Assembly: GCA_003864495.1 (NCBI GenBank)
Contig: ML133451.1
Span: forward strand, 336,000-399,999
Reading direction: 5' to 3'
From: Nemopilema nomurai
Lineage: Eukaryota; Cnidaria; Scyphozoa; Rhizostomeae; Rhizostomatidae
DNA: 64,000 nucleotides
Shown here: piece after piece, positions 55,901-64,000 of the stretch
Layout of the letters: every line of letters starts with the position of its first letter
Position numbering within the stretch: position 1 is the stretch's first letter
The notes under the pieces: generated by a model
Database searches by the model: none
Seen by the model: only the letters and a program-made list of their open reading frames with translations
What the model was told of the DNA's origin: nothing
Made by a program: the position numbers and the translations under genes

Positions 55901-58273
55901 CCAGTTTTGCATACTTAGAGTACTTTTTCGTTCTATAAGCTGACACAAGCAGCCAAAAGCAGCCAAAAGCAACAGCGGATTGAAAACACTAGAGGGAGGC
56001 AATAAGGTCTCCCATTTTACTGACGAAACGAAATCGGTTTTATTTAAGATGACGACCCCAGACCCTTTGTCAGATTTTGTGATGAGGATCTTTTTGTTGG
56101 CCTGCAAGCATTTAATGGCTTGAAAATGTTCCTTATGCGTACTAAAATCTCCAAGGTCGACAGTAAATCGTTCATTTGACAAAATTACTTTCTAGGGTCA
56201 GTTTATTAGTCATTCAACCTCCCGCTCGCTAGCGTTAACTACATCTGAATATGCCAAGATTTGAATATGTATCTGCCTCGAGATATAAACCTGGCCGGGC
56301 AGGTAAAATTCATGTAAACAACTGATTTCCACAACTCTTGACAACCCAAAATGAAGTTCAAAGGATAGGAAGGAAGTTAATTGGGTTCCGTGAAAGTATT
56401 TTTCCCGTGGGGCAGAGAGGAGCTACTTTGATACCCCACACTCTTTAAGCCTAATTCATGCTTATGCTTATAAAAAGCGTATTCCATTAACAATTTATCG
56501 AAGCTGTCATCCGTTTTGCTTTTTTTTGTTAGAAAGAAGCTGAATAATCGTTTCGTTAAATTGTCATTTTTGCTGACATTTCTCTCTTTTTTCTTCCTGT
56601 TAACTTCTCTAATAGCTTTTTTCCTGTTGCATAGGTTTATCGAAATAATTGCCGGAACCACTGGAATGATCAGGAATATCACACCAAATCTCGTTGAATC
56701 TATTCTGGATGAGGTACCGTTTCATCATGACCCTTATTCGCAGTTGTGTTCCTTTCACAAATGAATCTTTTGAATCCTTGAACCATCCAATGGCAGCCTG
56801 GCACATTTGTTGCATCGGGCGTCTATTGTTTCAGTGCAGCAGATGTACGTCAGTTGCTTTTGTGGATGTTCCCAGGCCCCGGACATCAACAGTTAGATTT
56901 CCTACTGAGACTCTCTTCGTTTCAATCTAGGGAGCTGATCTTAAGAACTTTGTTCCAACTGTGCAGCTGTCATTTAGTTCTCCGTCACTCGATGAACTGA
57001 AAGAAGTCTCATTTGGAACATTTATCGCTTCTGTAAACGTTTGTCACAAAATTTTAATGCAAGTGAGTTTTCACTACCCGTTTCTTTCCTATTGTATTAG
57101 TCTAGCATTATTTTCGATGTCATTGCTGTAAACTGTTTTGGTGATGTGAAGCTTTACGAGAGTTGATGTTATGGGTACTTCTGAAGCTGTCTGCCATCTA
57201 GTTTTCTTAATGTTATTGATTACTTGTTTACAGAGTGCAGAATTGAGCACCACGTCATCATTACAAGAAACCAGTTCAACGGAACCTCAAAGAAACAAGA
57301 CTTTAAGGTATTGTTGATACCAATATTTAGTTGGCTTTAATTTTCAAGCCCTTCTCTTTCATTGGTTGGCCCAGTTCCGCAAAGTATACGAAGTATCGTG
57401 AAGAAGAATGTCGTGTTACTATGTATAGTACATATGGCGCTAATATAGCGAACAATTTCGTGTACAGGTCCACCATACATCTGTGTGCGGGTTTTCGGTT
57501 GCTTTGCGTGTGCAGGTGTGTGTCCTGGTGCGTGTGCTGGTATTTATGGGTTATTCTTACAAATGTCGCTTGCTTACTATTTGTCATTTCTTCTTCAAGG
57601 GCCATTCTGAATTTTATCATTGAAAATTCACTGGTCATCATGATGTCAGAGGCATCTTTCTACCTTCGCCATCAAATAATTAATCCCCGCACAAAACAGT
57701 TCATGAAAAGAGAGCTTGGAAGTGAACTGGTATGAATTTTTCCTATTTGAGATCTTTTAGTATTCTATTGATGCCAAACCAGTACCTTGCCCGCAGCTTT
57801 CAACTCAGCATTGTTTAAATGCGTTCAAGTGTTTATCTTCAGGTGTAGTCACAAGTCTGTCTTTCTGCCCGTCAGCCAAGTAGAAAAGGGAACTAGTTCT
57901 CATTTTCACAGTCCGAAATTCCTTTTGTAATTTATTGTAATAGGATGACATTTTGCTTAACGCTGCTGTACATGCAGTTCCCGAGAAAACTCGATGGTGG
58001 CACATCCGATACATTATATTTGTAGAAGTTGCATTTCAGTTTTTGCTTTTTTCCCAGTTTTCTTGAGTAACTGTCTTTATCTTTCAGAAAAATCTTCTGC
58101 ATTCTATAAGTCGCAGTCAATCAAGAAAAAGTGCCTCGCAGGCTCCAAGGTCAGCTGGAAAGGACAGTCCCGTAGCTTATAAAAGGAACACGAGTGTTTT
58201 AGCTCTCACTGGGACAGAAAACGAAAGCATGTTCGAGATTGCATATGATTTTGCGTGTCAGCTGCTTAAGTGA
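32263..58273 (+). CDS. NUP188: Nucleoporin NUP188, complete, about 55 exons
   Basis: Large alpha-helical scaffold of the nuclear pore inner ring (Nup93 complex); family members bind Nup93 through a flexible superhelix of helical repeats. Joined exons total about 5,346 bases, about 1,781 residues, against 1,749 in human. Landmarks align in order: CCKELWSIISGRS near the N-terminus, SFYFKERTFLLRC, LILLEGLDLDYL, SPVLLAWALVRH, an SH3-like segment (IRIPEGCIGVV, LIRWNARYSCWN), VAILEFLTRAVEAQPGLLELF, FLHALW, and LRHQIINPRTKQFMKREL near the end. The start is MESKCEDNF at 32263, chosen because its exon ends in the phase exon 2 needs. The stop is TGA at 58271-58273. All used junctions are GT-AG. The weak point is the join between 50741 and 51137. 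No AATAAA follows until 59083, inside a transposon. Exon coordinates are given in the section entries. Confidence 0.94.
40233..40298. repeat. Three tandem 22-bp units (NUP188 intron 18)
   Basis: TTTCACATGTCCATGTCCAC followed by AC occurs three times in a row. The unit holds CATGTCCATGTCC, itself a short internal repeat. Confidence 0.9.
41381..44826 (+). other. NUP188 exons 21-27 (SH3-like insert and following helices)
   Basis: Exons: 41381-41510, 41772-41831, 41939-42031, 42793-42934, 43261-43348, 43784-43857, 44582-44826. Exons 21-23 encode KMEWITELFDD and the beta-rich segment around IRIPEGCIGVV and LIRWNARYSCWNY, matching the SH3-like insert of NUP188. Exon 25 uses the acceptor at 43260; the earlier AG near 43244 would bring in a stop. 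Exon 27 is the largest at 245 bases. Confidence 0.9.
45137..50684 (+). other. NUP188 exons 28-42 (central helical repeats)
   Basis: Exons: 45137-45206, 46020-46157, 46325-46397, 46611-46692, 47009-47106, 47509-47715, 47845-47907, 48034-48134, 48433-48469, 48705-48778, 48917-48995, 49396-49509, 49694-49768, 49971-50068, 50545-50684. Exon 33 carries the best conserved block, LKVAILEFLTRAVEAQPGLL. The acceptor of exon 41 (49970) lacks a strong pyrimidine tract and was chosen by frame, so its start is less sure. Confidence 0.85.
52124..52242. mobile_element. Foldback MITE, 119 bp (NUP188 intron 46)
   Basis: The left arm (AATAGCAAGAAAAAGCGGAA, continuing to about 52162) and the reverse complement of the right arm agree at about 36 of 39 positions, leaving a loop of about 40 bases. 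Single arms of the same family are at 15098 and 55879. Confidence 0.75.
53479..54372. repeat. Pyrimidine-rich minisatellite, units of about 19-20 bp (NUP188 intron 47)
   Basis: Around 45 head-to-tail variants of CCTCATCTTTTTTGTTCTC, with alternate units in TTGTTGTACCTCATC. Purines are nearly absent from long stretches of the plus strand. Units of 19 and 20 bases and the lack of stops leave all three forward frames open for about 900 bases. These frames are intronic, between exon 47 (ends 53359) and exon 48 (starts 54560), and should not be read as proteins. Confidence 0.93.
55877..56182 (-). pseudogene. Penelope-like element RT fragment (NUP188 intron 50)
   Basis: The minus-strand frame contains LQANKKILITKSDKGSGVVI and LNKTDFVSSV. 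This is the conserved N-terminal block of Penelope-like reverse transcriptases (pattern I-T-K-x-D-K-G-x-x-V-V-x-L). Downstream the frame loses similarity and runs into a foldback-MITE arm at 55879-55935, so this is a short dead fragment. Confidence 0.65.
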
Positions 58274-58554
58274 ATTCGATGTCAATAAGGAAGTCGGTGG
58301 CACTGTAGCATTTAATTCTCTTTGCGTCATTATTTCGTACTGCAAATGTTGGTCTTATAAAATAATGTCCATCCAGTCATCCTACGTAATTCTCACTGTC
58401 ATGTGGAGCTTCAATGAGAAAAGGCAGTGAGACAGTCGTCTTTATGTCTAACATTCCTTCTTATTTTGCGTGATTTAGTACAATTACTAAACTAAATTTT
58501 TTTATCTTTAATTTAGCAATTATTGTTGATTTGATTTAAAGAAATTTTCCGTAC
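58274..58554. other. NUP188 3' flank
   Basis: Probable 3' UTR sequence. It contains AATAAG and AAAATAATG but no canonical AATAAA or ATTAAA. Confidence 0.5.
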
Positions 58555-58770
58555 TACACTACCGTTCAAAAAGTCTTGGGACAATTCGAAATTTCGAAAG
58601 ACTCTTGTGATAAAAGCTTTAAAAAACATGAATTTGATCCTCTCTTATTAAGTACGACAACCGGCTATTTACATGAAACTTTTATAAGACATTGTTCATC
58701 TTTCGAAGTATTTCAATTTTGCCACATTATTCGAAAAAGCTTAACCGTAAAATTTTTCTAGGCCAGAAAT

Positions 58771-58986
58771 ATGAACATGGAGGTTATCAAACGTCGTGAA
58801 ATATCATACGAGAAGCGTCTGAAAATTATCTTTTATAAAAATAATGGTAAAAGCTACCAAGAAACTGCATCAATTGTGGGCTGCTCAAAGAATGCAGCTT
58901 TCGCTGTATGCAAAAAGTTCTTTAAATTTAGAACCGTGAAAGCCTTGGGTTGGAAGACCGAAGAAGTTCCAGACGCCAAGACATGA
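58771..58986 (+). pseudogene. Truncated Tc1-like transposase, N-terminal helix-turn-helix only
   Basis: A 71-residue frame: EISYEKRLKIIFYKNNGKSY followed by QETASIVGCSKNAAFAVCKK. This is the homeodomain-like paired helix-turn-helix that binds Tc1 inverted repeats. It stops after PDAKT with no DDE catalytic domain. The start is the ATG at 58771, and a second ATG follows two codons later. If expressed it could still bind the termini, but it cannot catalyse transposition. Confidence 0.75.
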
Positions 58987-59082
58987 AAGGTCTTTATTGA
59001 GAGATCGAAAAACAGGATAATTAATTAATATGCTAGAAGGTCAAAGCGCAGAGGTTTCAAATTCTGATAATTAATTGTAATC

Positions 59083-59088
59083 AATAAA
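59083..59088 (+). terminator. First canonical poly(A) signal downstream of NUP188
   Basis: AATAAA inside the Tc1-like element, about 810 bases after the NUP188 stop. Another AATAAA lies near 59384. Confidence 0.4.
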
Positions 59089-59256
59089 TAGTGCTGAAAT
59101 TTTGCAACTTGTTGATGTTTTACTGCGTTATTTAGACCATTTTAAAGGATAATAGGACTGTTTCAAAAGATGCATTTTTGATCGCCTTAAGTTGTTTTCA
59201 TTCACCAGAAGATTCGAAACTTCGAATTGTCCCAAGACTTTTTGAACGGTAGTGTA

Positions 59257-59910
59257 CATTGTTAAACAGCTCGAAACAGGGAACCCATAGTTTTCGTTCT
59301 CTCAAAACACCTTTCGTCTGATACCCTCTGCAAACATCTGAAATTTACCAGAAGCTTATAAAATGCCTAATATTTCGATCCCTAATAAAGTTTAAGTTAG
59401 TTCTTCTATTTTTTATCGCAGACACCTTGGCACTTGGCAGTGAATTCCCCATAAAGTTTGTTTTCGTTTCGAAGTAACTGAATTTTTTTCAAAGTCGTAG
59501 AAGTTTTTTCCAGAACATTAACAACAAAACCCCCAAGATAAGCTTACGTGAAAATTGTACTTTTGAACTTGGCGCCAAAAACTTTTGCAACCCAACTGAA
59601 TTAGAGGCTGTCAAAAACTTGACTTAAACGGCAGTGAAATGGAGAGAGTATCAAGCATAGTTTTCAAGCATAGTTACAAAGTTCTCTGATAGCTGGATTG
59701 TGAGCTGAAGACCTCTAAACCTGAAGGTTTTCGATCTAAACAAGTAACCTAGGAGATAAACCAGGTGATGGTAACGAGGTAAATTAAATATGGCCAATGG
59801 TCACGCATCAGTAGTGAAATACTTCCGTCTTACAAAACTGCGAGCAAACATTTGAATCAAGACAAAGTTGAAGACTTCTCAAGTGAAGTGGAACGTGTCA
59901 TGAATGTGAT
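59257..59910. other. Upstream region of the M13 peptidase gene
   Basis: No coding exon is recognised. It contains an AATAAA near 59384 that could also serve NUP188. I cannot identify a promoter element. Confidence 0.4.
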
Positions 59911-62900
59911 ATGACTTTTTTATCGGGGAAAGTTTTCTTTCTCGCCATTTTTCAGCTGCTGTACCTGGTTCATTTCCATGGGACCATCGGAACACACTTC
60001 GGACATTCAGAATATAACAATGATTATTCCGACCATTATCGAGATGGGCCAAGGTTTCAAGGTGATGACGAATCAGGTGCGCAGGATCTCTTTCTCTCAC
60101 TCTTGAAAATTATTGGACTTGCCCTAATTCTTTGATAATAAATGTTTATAGCAGAATAGGACTCCACAGTGACCTCTTTTTGACCTCATTTAGTGGACTT
60201 CCTGCTTTACCATCTAAACGCGTTGAGAGGAAGGACACAATAACGAAAACAACTGCAATGAAACCAGCCTGAAATGTGTTTTCCATTTGATATTTTGTTG
60301 GGTCGGAAAATTGGTACGGAGGTGTGAAGGCATATCAAACGGAAAATGCGTCCATGACATCATCGTTATCACCTCCATTCTCGAGTTTATTACGCCGTCA
60401 ATCTTTTCCAATTTAGCATAATGTTATTCATTTCACGGTCATTCAATACATAATGAAGTCATTAGTTGCCCCTGGTCAAATCTAAAGAAATTTGAATGCC
60501 CCTGCCCTGTAAACACATTTGGTCAACACATTTTATATAAACGCATCTTGAACAGCATCAAATTTGCAAATGCTTCTCATTAAGCGGTACTCCAAGAATT
60601 CTTAACTCCAAGAAACCAAATGCAGAATGCAGGTAGAGGCTGCATTCATTTTTTACTCGCTAAAATACGTCTTAGCAAAAGTACTGTTATTTAAAGTAAA
60701 GGTCAGACTCTTCTACTTTGATCACCCTGCATATATCCAACCATTATGAGAAATGAAATTAGTTTATAGGTAATTTCAAGGCACACCCAGTAATTTTATT
60801 ATAATAAAAGTCTAACAGAAATTATGATTCTAGTAAAAACAGTCTTTGTATCATAGACCATTGTTTAATATGCAACCTGGTATGCTGTGACTTTTGTTTA
60901 CAATAATGTTACATTGAGATCATTTCTGTCATTTGTTACATTAATATCACAAGTCAAACAGTCTTCTAAGCTAGAATGGAAATAAGGCATTTTTATCTAT
61001 GAAAATAGTCATATTCGTTAAAATGCTTCACTTCTCAAGAATGGGAATGAAGATTTGAAACTGAAAATTAGCAAAAATTATTTGCAAGTTGTTCAAAAAA
61101 CTTAATATCTTGGTGTAAAAAATGGACTGCTCTTTTGGCTGGAAAGAACAAATTGAGACAGTTTCTACCAAGGTTTCCAGAGCACTTGGCTGTTTGAAGC
61201 ATGTCAAATCATTCCTATCAGGAGAATCTTTGAAAACTCTCTATGCAGGTATTGTGGAGCCCCATTTTTGATATGTTCTGTTTGGGGCTGTGCAGGCGCA
61301 ACTAAAATTAGTCAGATTAGTCAGAATTACTCAACACTAACTAGCTTTAACAATTAACTCTAGTCATTTGCACTTGTAATTCACTTCAGCTTTTTTATGG
61401 GAGGGCCCCTTGAAAGCCAGCATTGGTGCTTAAGGGCTACCCTGCCACTAAGCTAAAAAATTGAAATTTCTTTATTAATAATGTTCAGCTAGCCTCTAGG
61501 GTATTTTCCTCTGACTTGTTGAGCCATTCATGGCCTTCTCTCATGTCATGCAGCTACCTAAACGATTTTTACAAAGAAATATGTCATATATACTAATGTA
61601 AAATTTCATATAATCATATCAATTTAGGCAACCTGTTGAGCTTTTATGAAGATGAGGAGCCTCAAGGCTATGGCAGGGAAGAGCCTGATGAAGAGAAGGA
61701 AGGTATGCCAGAAATAGGAAAAATATATCAATATTGATATATTTGTTTCCTTTTTGCAAACTGTAAATTCATATTACTGGCTTTTCAATTGATTAATCCA
61801 ATCCAATGTTGCTATTCATAAACTCTTTTTTCCATTTAATATTGAAAATGCTTGTTACTTTTTTACTGATATGCCAGCTCAATAAATTATATCTGTTTTT
61901 TACCATATGATTTGAAACTTTCTCATTCCAAACTTTATGAAATATTTATCTTCCAAAATTTTTTATTTCACCCTGAGAGAATGATTAATAAAGTTAAAAT
62001 ACCTATTTTCTTTTTTGTGCTATGGAAGTATGTAGGACTTCCTCTCATCTCTTAAAATTTTACATAGTTTATCAAATAAATACCACTGAAAACTCAAAGT
62101 TCAACAAGCATCTTCACTTCCTAGTATCCTCCACAAATTATATATTGATTTATAGTTTTTTATGCTTTGTCCAGCAAAATATGTGGCTGAAACAAACCAA
62201 GGCAGATTTCTCCAATTTTTTTATGTGATTTTGTTCCTCACCAAAGTTTGATTTAAGTTATCATAAGAGATATCAGGCATTATAGGCAAAAGTTTCTCAG
62301 TTTTTACTTGCCTTTCTCGTTTTAGAGGGAACTGATGATCTTGTACAAACTGACAAAAAGGACAGAAGTTTGTGCTTAACAAAAGAATGTGTGGTTGCGG
62401 CTGGGAAGATCCTTTCATCAATGAATCCCTCTGCTGATCCATGTCACGACTTTTATGATTATGTGTGTGGAAATACAAAGCTATCCAAGGAACCATTTGA
62501 AGATATGACCAGAACCATGTCATTTGAAAGTGTTAGCAGGGAGAACAACTACATTTTGCACAACATTATTAAGAAAATGCCAGTGAAGAGTGGTAATTAA
62601 TATATTTATGTTCTGTCCGAGAAATACTTTAGTATATATTTTGTTTGTAAAATTTTGTTTAGCTCTTACTTTTAAATCTGTTCCAACTTGATTTATTATT
62701 TTGCCTGTTTTTGCGTAGCTGTTTACAATTGTTTATTTCAGAAAGCACTGCAATAGATAAAGTCAAAGGGCTTTATGATTCCTGTATAGCCAATGAGCTG
62801 AAAGAAGAAGAAAACATTAACAAAGTAAAGAAAATGATAGATGCAAGTGGCCCCTGGCCAATATCAAAACTTGGATGGAAGGGAAAGAAATGGGGCTTAC

Positions 62901-63001
62901 AAAAAGTGGTCAATAGTATTTTCCAGAAATTTGGAACATCATCATTATTCTCAATTAGTGTTGATTTGGATTCTAAGGAGCCAACAAAGCACACATTTCA
63001 G
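59911..63001 (+). CDS. M13-family zinc metallopeptidase (neprilysin/ECE-like), 5' part, continues beyond the window
   Basis: M13 enzymes are ectopeptidases that trim small peptides outside the cell. Exons: 59911-60076, 61628-61702, 62326-62592, 62742-63001; all join in frame. The first exon encodes MTFLSGK and a hydrophobic core of about 14 residues (FFLAIFQLLYLVHF), a signal peptide or short signal anchor, then a His/Tyr/Asp-rich linker. Exon 2 is acidic (EDEEP). Exon 3 opens the M13 N-terminal domain with CLTKECVVAAGKILSSM and DPCHDFYDYVCG, whose cysteines and DPCxDFYxYxCG are family hallmarks. Exon 4 has LYDSCIANELKE and SGPWPISKLGW. The HExxH zinc site lies downstream, outside the window. 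The join of exon 1 to exon 2 rests on phase and plausibility, not on homology. Secreted neprilysin-like or membrane form is undecided. Confidence 0.87.
60137..60142 (+). terminator. Possible intronic poly(A) signal in M13 intron 1
   Basis: AATAAA begins one base after the stop codon reached if exon 1 is not spliced (TGA at 60133-60135). It could end a short transcript encoding 74 residues. Confidence 0.4.
61085..61290 (+). pseudogene. Non-LTR retrotransposon RT fragment (M13 intron 1)
   Basis: With one frameshift near 61105 and a stop near 61270, the plus strand encodes WKEQIETVSTKVSRALGCLK and SLKTLYAGIVEPHF. This is the conserved region downstream of the RT catalytic core in cnidarian-type LINEs (pattern KVSRALGxLKxxKxFLxxESLKTLYxGIVEPHF). 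It is short and dead. Confidence 0.65.
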
Positions 63002-63062
63002 GTACTATTTATTTCTTATTTTCATAAATGGAAAGGAATTGACCTGGATTGGATTAAAAAGG

Positions 63063-63186
63063 AGGTGACAATATATATATATATATGTATACCCAATCTG
63101 CAGACAGTACTGTTTTGCCCTTTTTGAGCTCGTCAGTGCAGCACAGAGCTTGTCTGAGACAGATATATGTATATATATTTATATAT
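63063..63186. repeat. AT-dinucleotide-rich tracts (M13 intron 4)
   Basis: Two short runs of ATATAT (near 63071-63090 and 63164-63186) in the intron after exon 4. Confidence 0.8.
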
Positions 63187-63199
63187 ACCATCCGGTGCT

Positions 63200-64000
63200 T
63201 AATGGTTTGGGAGACAGGTGGTGTCCTTCCTCAGGAAAATGTCTGAAAAATTCCGTCTGGGGCACTGAAGACATTGCAATCGATTAAGTATGCAACATTG
63301 GACGAGTCACAGTTAAACGAATAGTTGATCTTATACTCTTTACCTGTAGCGCTAGACTTAAATATATTGCTATTAGACATGACCTTACACACTTGACAAC
63401 TGGACTTCTTACAACACGAACTTCCCCTGTTATTGTTCTCCCTCCCCTTCCCACCAGTAAGACTAGCCCTAACCAAAATATGCTTAGGATTCTTAACCTC
63501 ATAAAAGCAATAACTGGTGGCACAGGAAACACCCCCTTGCGTTCTTCTGAACCAGTAAGCAAGGCATGGTGTTACCTGGGATTGTTCTCCAAACCATTAA
63601 GTGCCGGATTGTGCCGGGTGGTATGTAGTCACGAGTGGAACCCTCTCAGCCCTCCCTTTGTTGGTTTTCCTATTTCTCGCATTTTCCAGAAGAGTCTCCC
63701 TATCTAGCCTACCTACCCTATCTATTTGTTGATTAACAAGAGACTCTTCATACCCCCTATCCTTAAGCCACCCAGCGAGTTTACCTACATGTTCCTTAAA
63801 CTGGCGATCATCTGAGCAAATTCTACGATACCTAAGAGCCTGACTATAGGGGATCGCCTTCTTTGTATGCCAAGAGTGACAAGACTTCTTATGTAAGAAC
63901 TGGTGGGTATCAGTTGGCTTATAAAATAAGTCTATTGAAAAGACTCCCCCTCTCCTACTTGTACCGTCACATCCAAAAACTTATAGATTCTGTGGAATGT
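63200..64000 (-). mobile_element. Penelope-like element, C-terminal RT region, runs off the window
   Basis: On the minus strand from 64000 inward the frame reads YKPTDTHQFLHKKSCHSWHT, then KKAIPYSQALRYRRICSDDR. This is the diagnostic block of Penelope-like reverse transcriptases with a GIY-YIG tail. KDRGYEESLV and RVPLVTTYHP follow, and further on (63476-63231) come SSCQVCK and a TGKEYKINYSFNCDSSNVAY segment, the linker just before GIY-YIG. A stop and frame changes occur near 63600, so it is degraded. It lies in an intron of the M13 gene, antisense to it. Confidence 0.85.

Larger units (their letters stand above)
50741..58273 (+). other. NUP188 exons 43-55 (C-terminal domain)
   Basis: Exons: 50741 to about 50835 (uncertain end), 51137-51247, 51544-51779, 51880-52042, 53249-53359, 54560-54697, 54975-55049, 55390-55529, 56635-56713, 56931-57062, 57234-57307, 57600-57729, 58088-58273. 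The best donor after 50741 (GTAAGA at 50861) would create a stop at the join, so a weaker donor at 50836 or an unseen exon is needed. The final exon encodes a Ser/Arg/Lys-rich stretch and ends FACQLLK. Confidence 0.8.
58557..59254. mobile_element. Tc1-like element, internally deleted (698 bp)
   Basis: TA dinucleotides flank both ends (58555-58556 and 59255-59256). The termini CACTACCGTTCAAAAAGTCT and their reverse complement match for about 35 bases. CACTACCGTTCAAAAG is the classic terminus of animal Tc1-like elements. A full element is about 1.6 kb; here only the DNA-binding part of the transposase remains. Confidence 0.92.

Noticed and set aside
59911..60135. Independent single-exon gene for a 74-residue secreted peptide
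   Set aside because: A donor at 60077 in the right phase joins this frame to the M13 peptidase exon, which otherwise lacks an N-terminus, so I treat it as exon 1. The short form is kept as a hypothesis only.

Overview
The window is animal nuclear DNA: AT-rich, full of GT-AG introns, carrying conserved metazoan genes and many decayed transposons. The intron density, a 2A-bearing APE-type LINE, Penelope-like pieces and hAT/Tc1-type miniature elements suggest an early-branching animal, most likely a cnidarian such as an anthozoan. That assignment is inference; no species marker is visible.

Layout. 1-9.4 kb is a transposon nest. Outer inverted termini at 2186 and 9420 resemble a hAT element. Inside, on the minus strand, sit an almost full-length LINE (2.5-7.6 kb) and the 3' end of a second LINE (7.8-8.6 kb). 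Four conserved genes follow, all on the plus strand: GAPDH (7 coding exons, 11438-17148, complete, 334 aa); a PUS3-type tRNA pseudouridine synthase (15 exons, 20177-29961, complete, about 421 aa); nucleoporin NUP188 (about 55 exons, 32263-58273, about 1,780 aa); and the 5' end of an M13 (neprilysin/ECE-like) metallopeptidase (4 exons, 59911-63001) that runs off the right edge. I assembled exons by hand from splice sites, reading-frame phase and similarity to remembered human homologues. All junctions are phase-compatible except one uncertain stretch of NUP188 (50741-51137).

Introns and intergenic spaces carry a MITE with a perfect 17-bp TIR (GAPDH intron, second copy in PUS3), a hAT-like MITE (GAPDH intron and between PUS3 and NUP188), a foldback MITE, a 36-bp tandem array, a 0.9-kb pyrimidine-only-like minisatellite, a 1.8-kb A-rich tract, a Tc1-like deletion derivative and Penelope-like fragments.

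The four host genes are unrelated in function (glycolysis, tRNA modification, nuclear pore, peptide processing), so nothing argues for an operon. The most notable observations are the 2A recoding motif in LINE ORF1, a 49-bp duplication of the NUP188 start codon that creates an overlapping upstream ORF, and a first M13 exon that can read into a short hydrophobic tail followed by a poly(A) signal.
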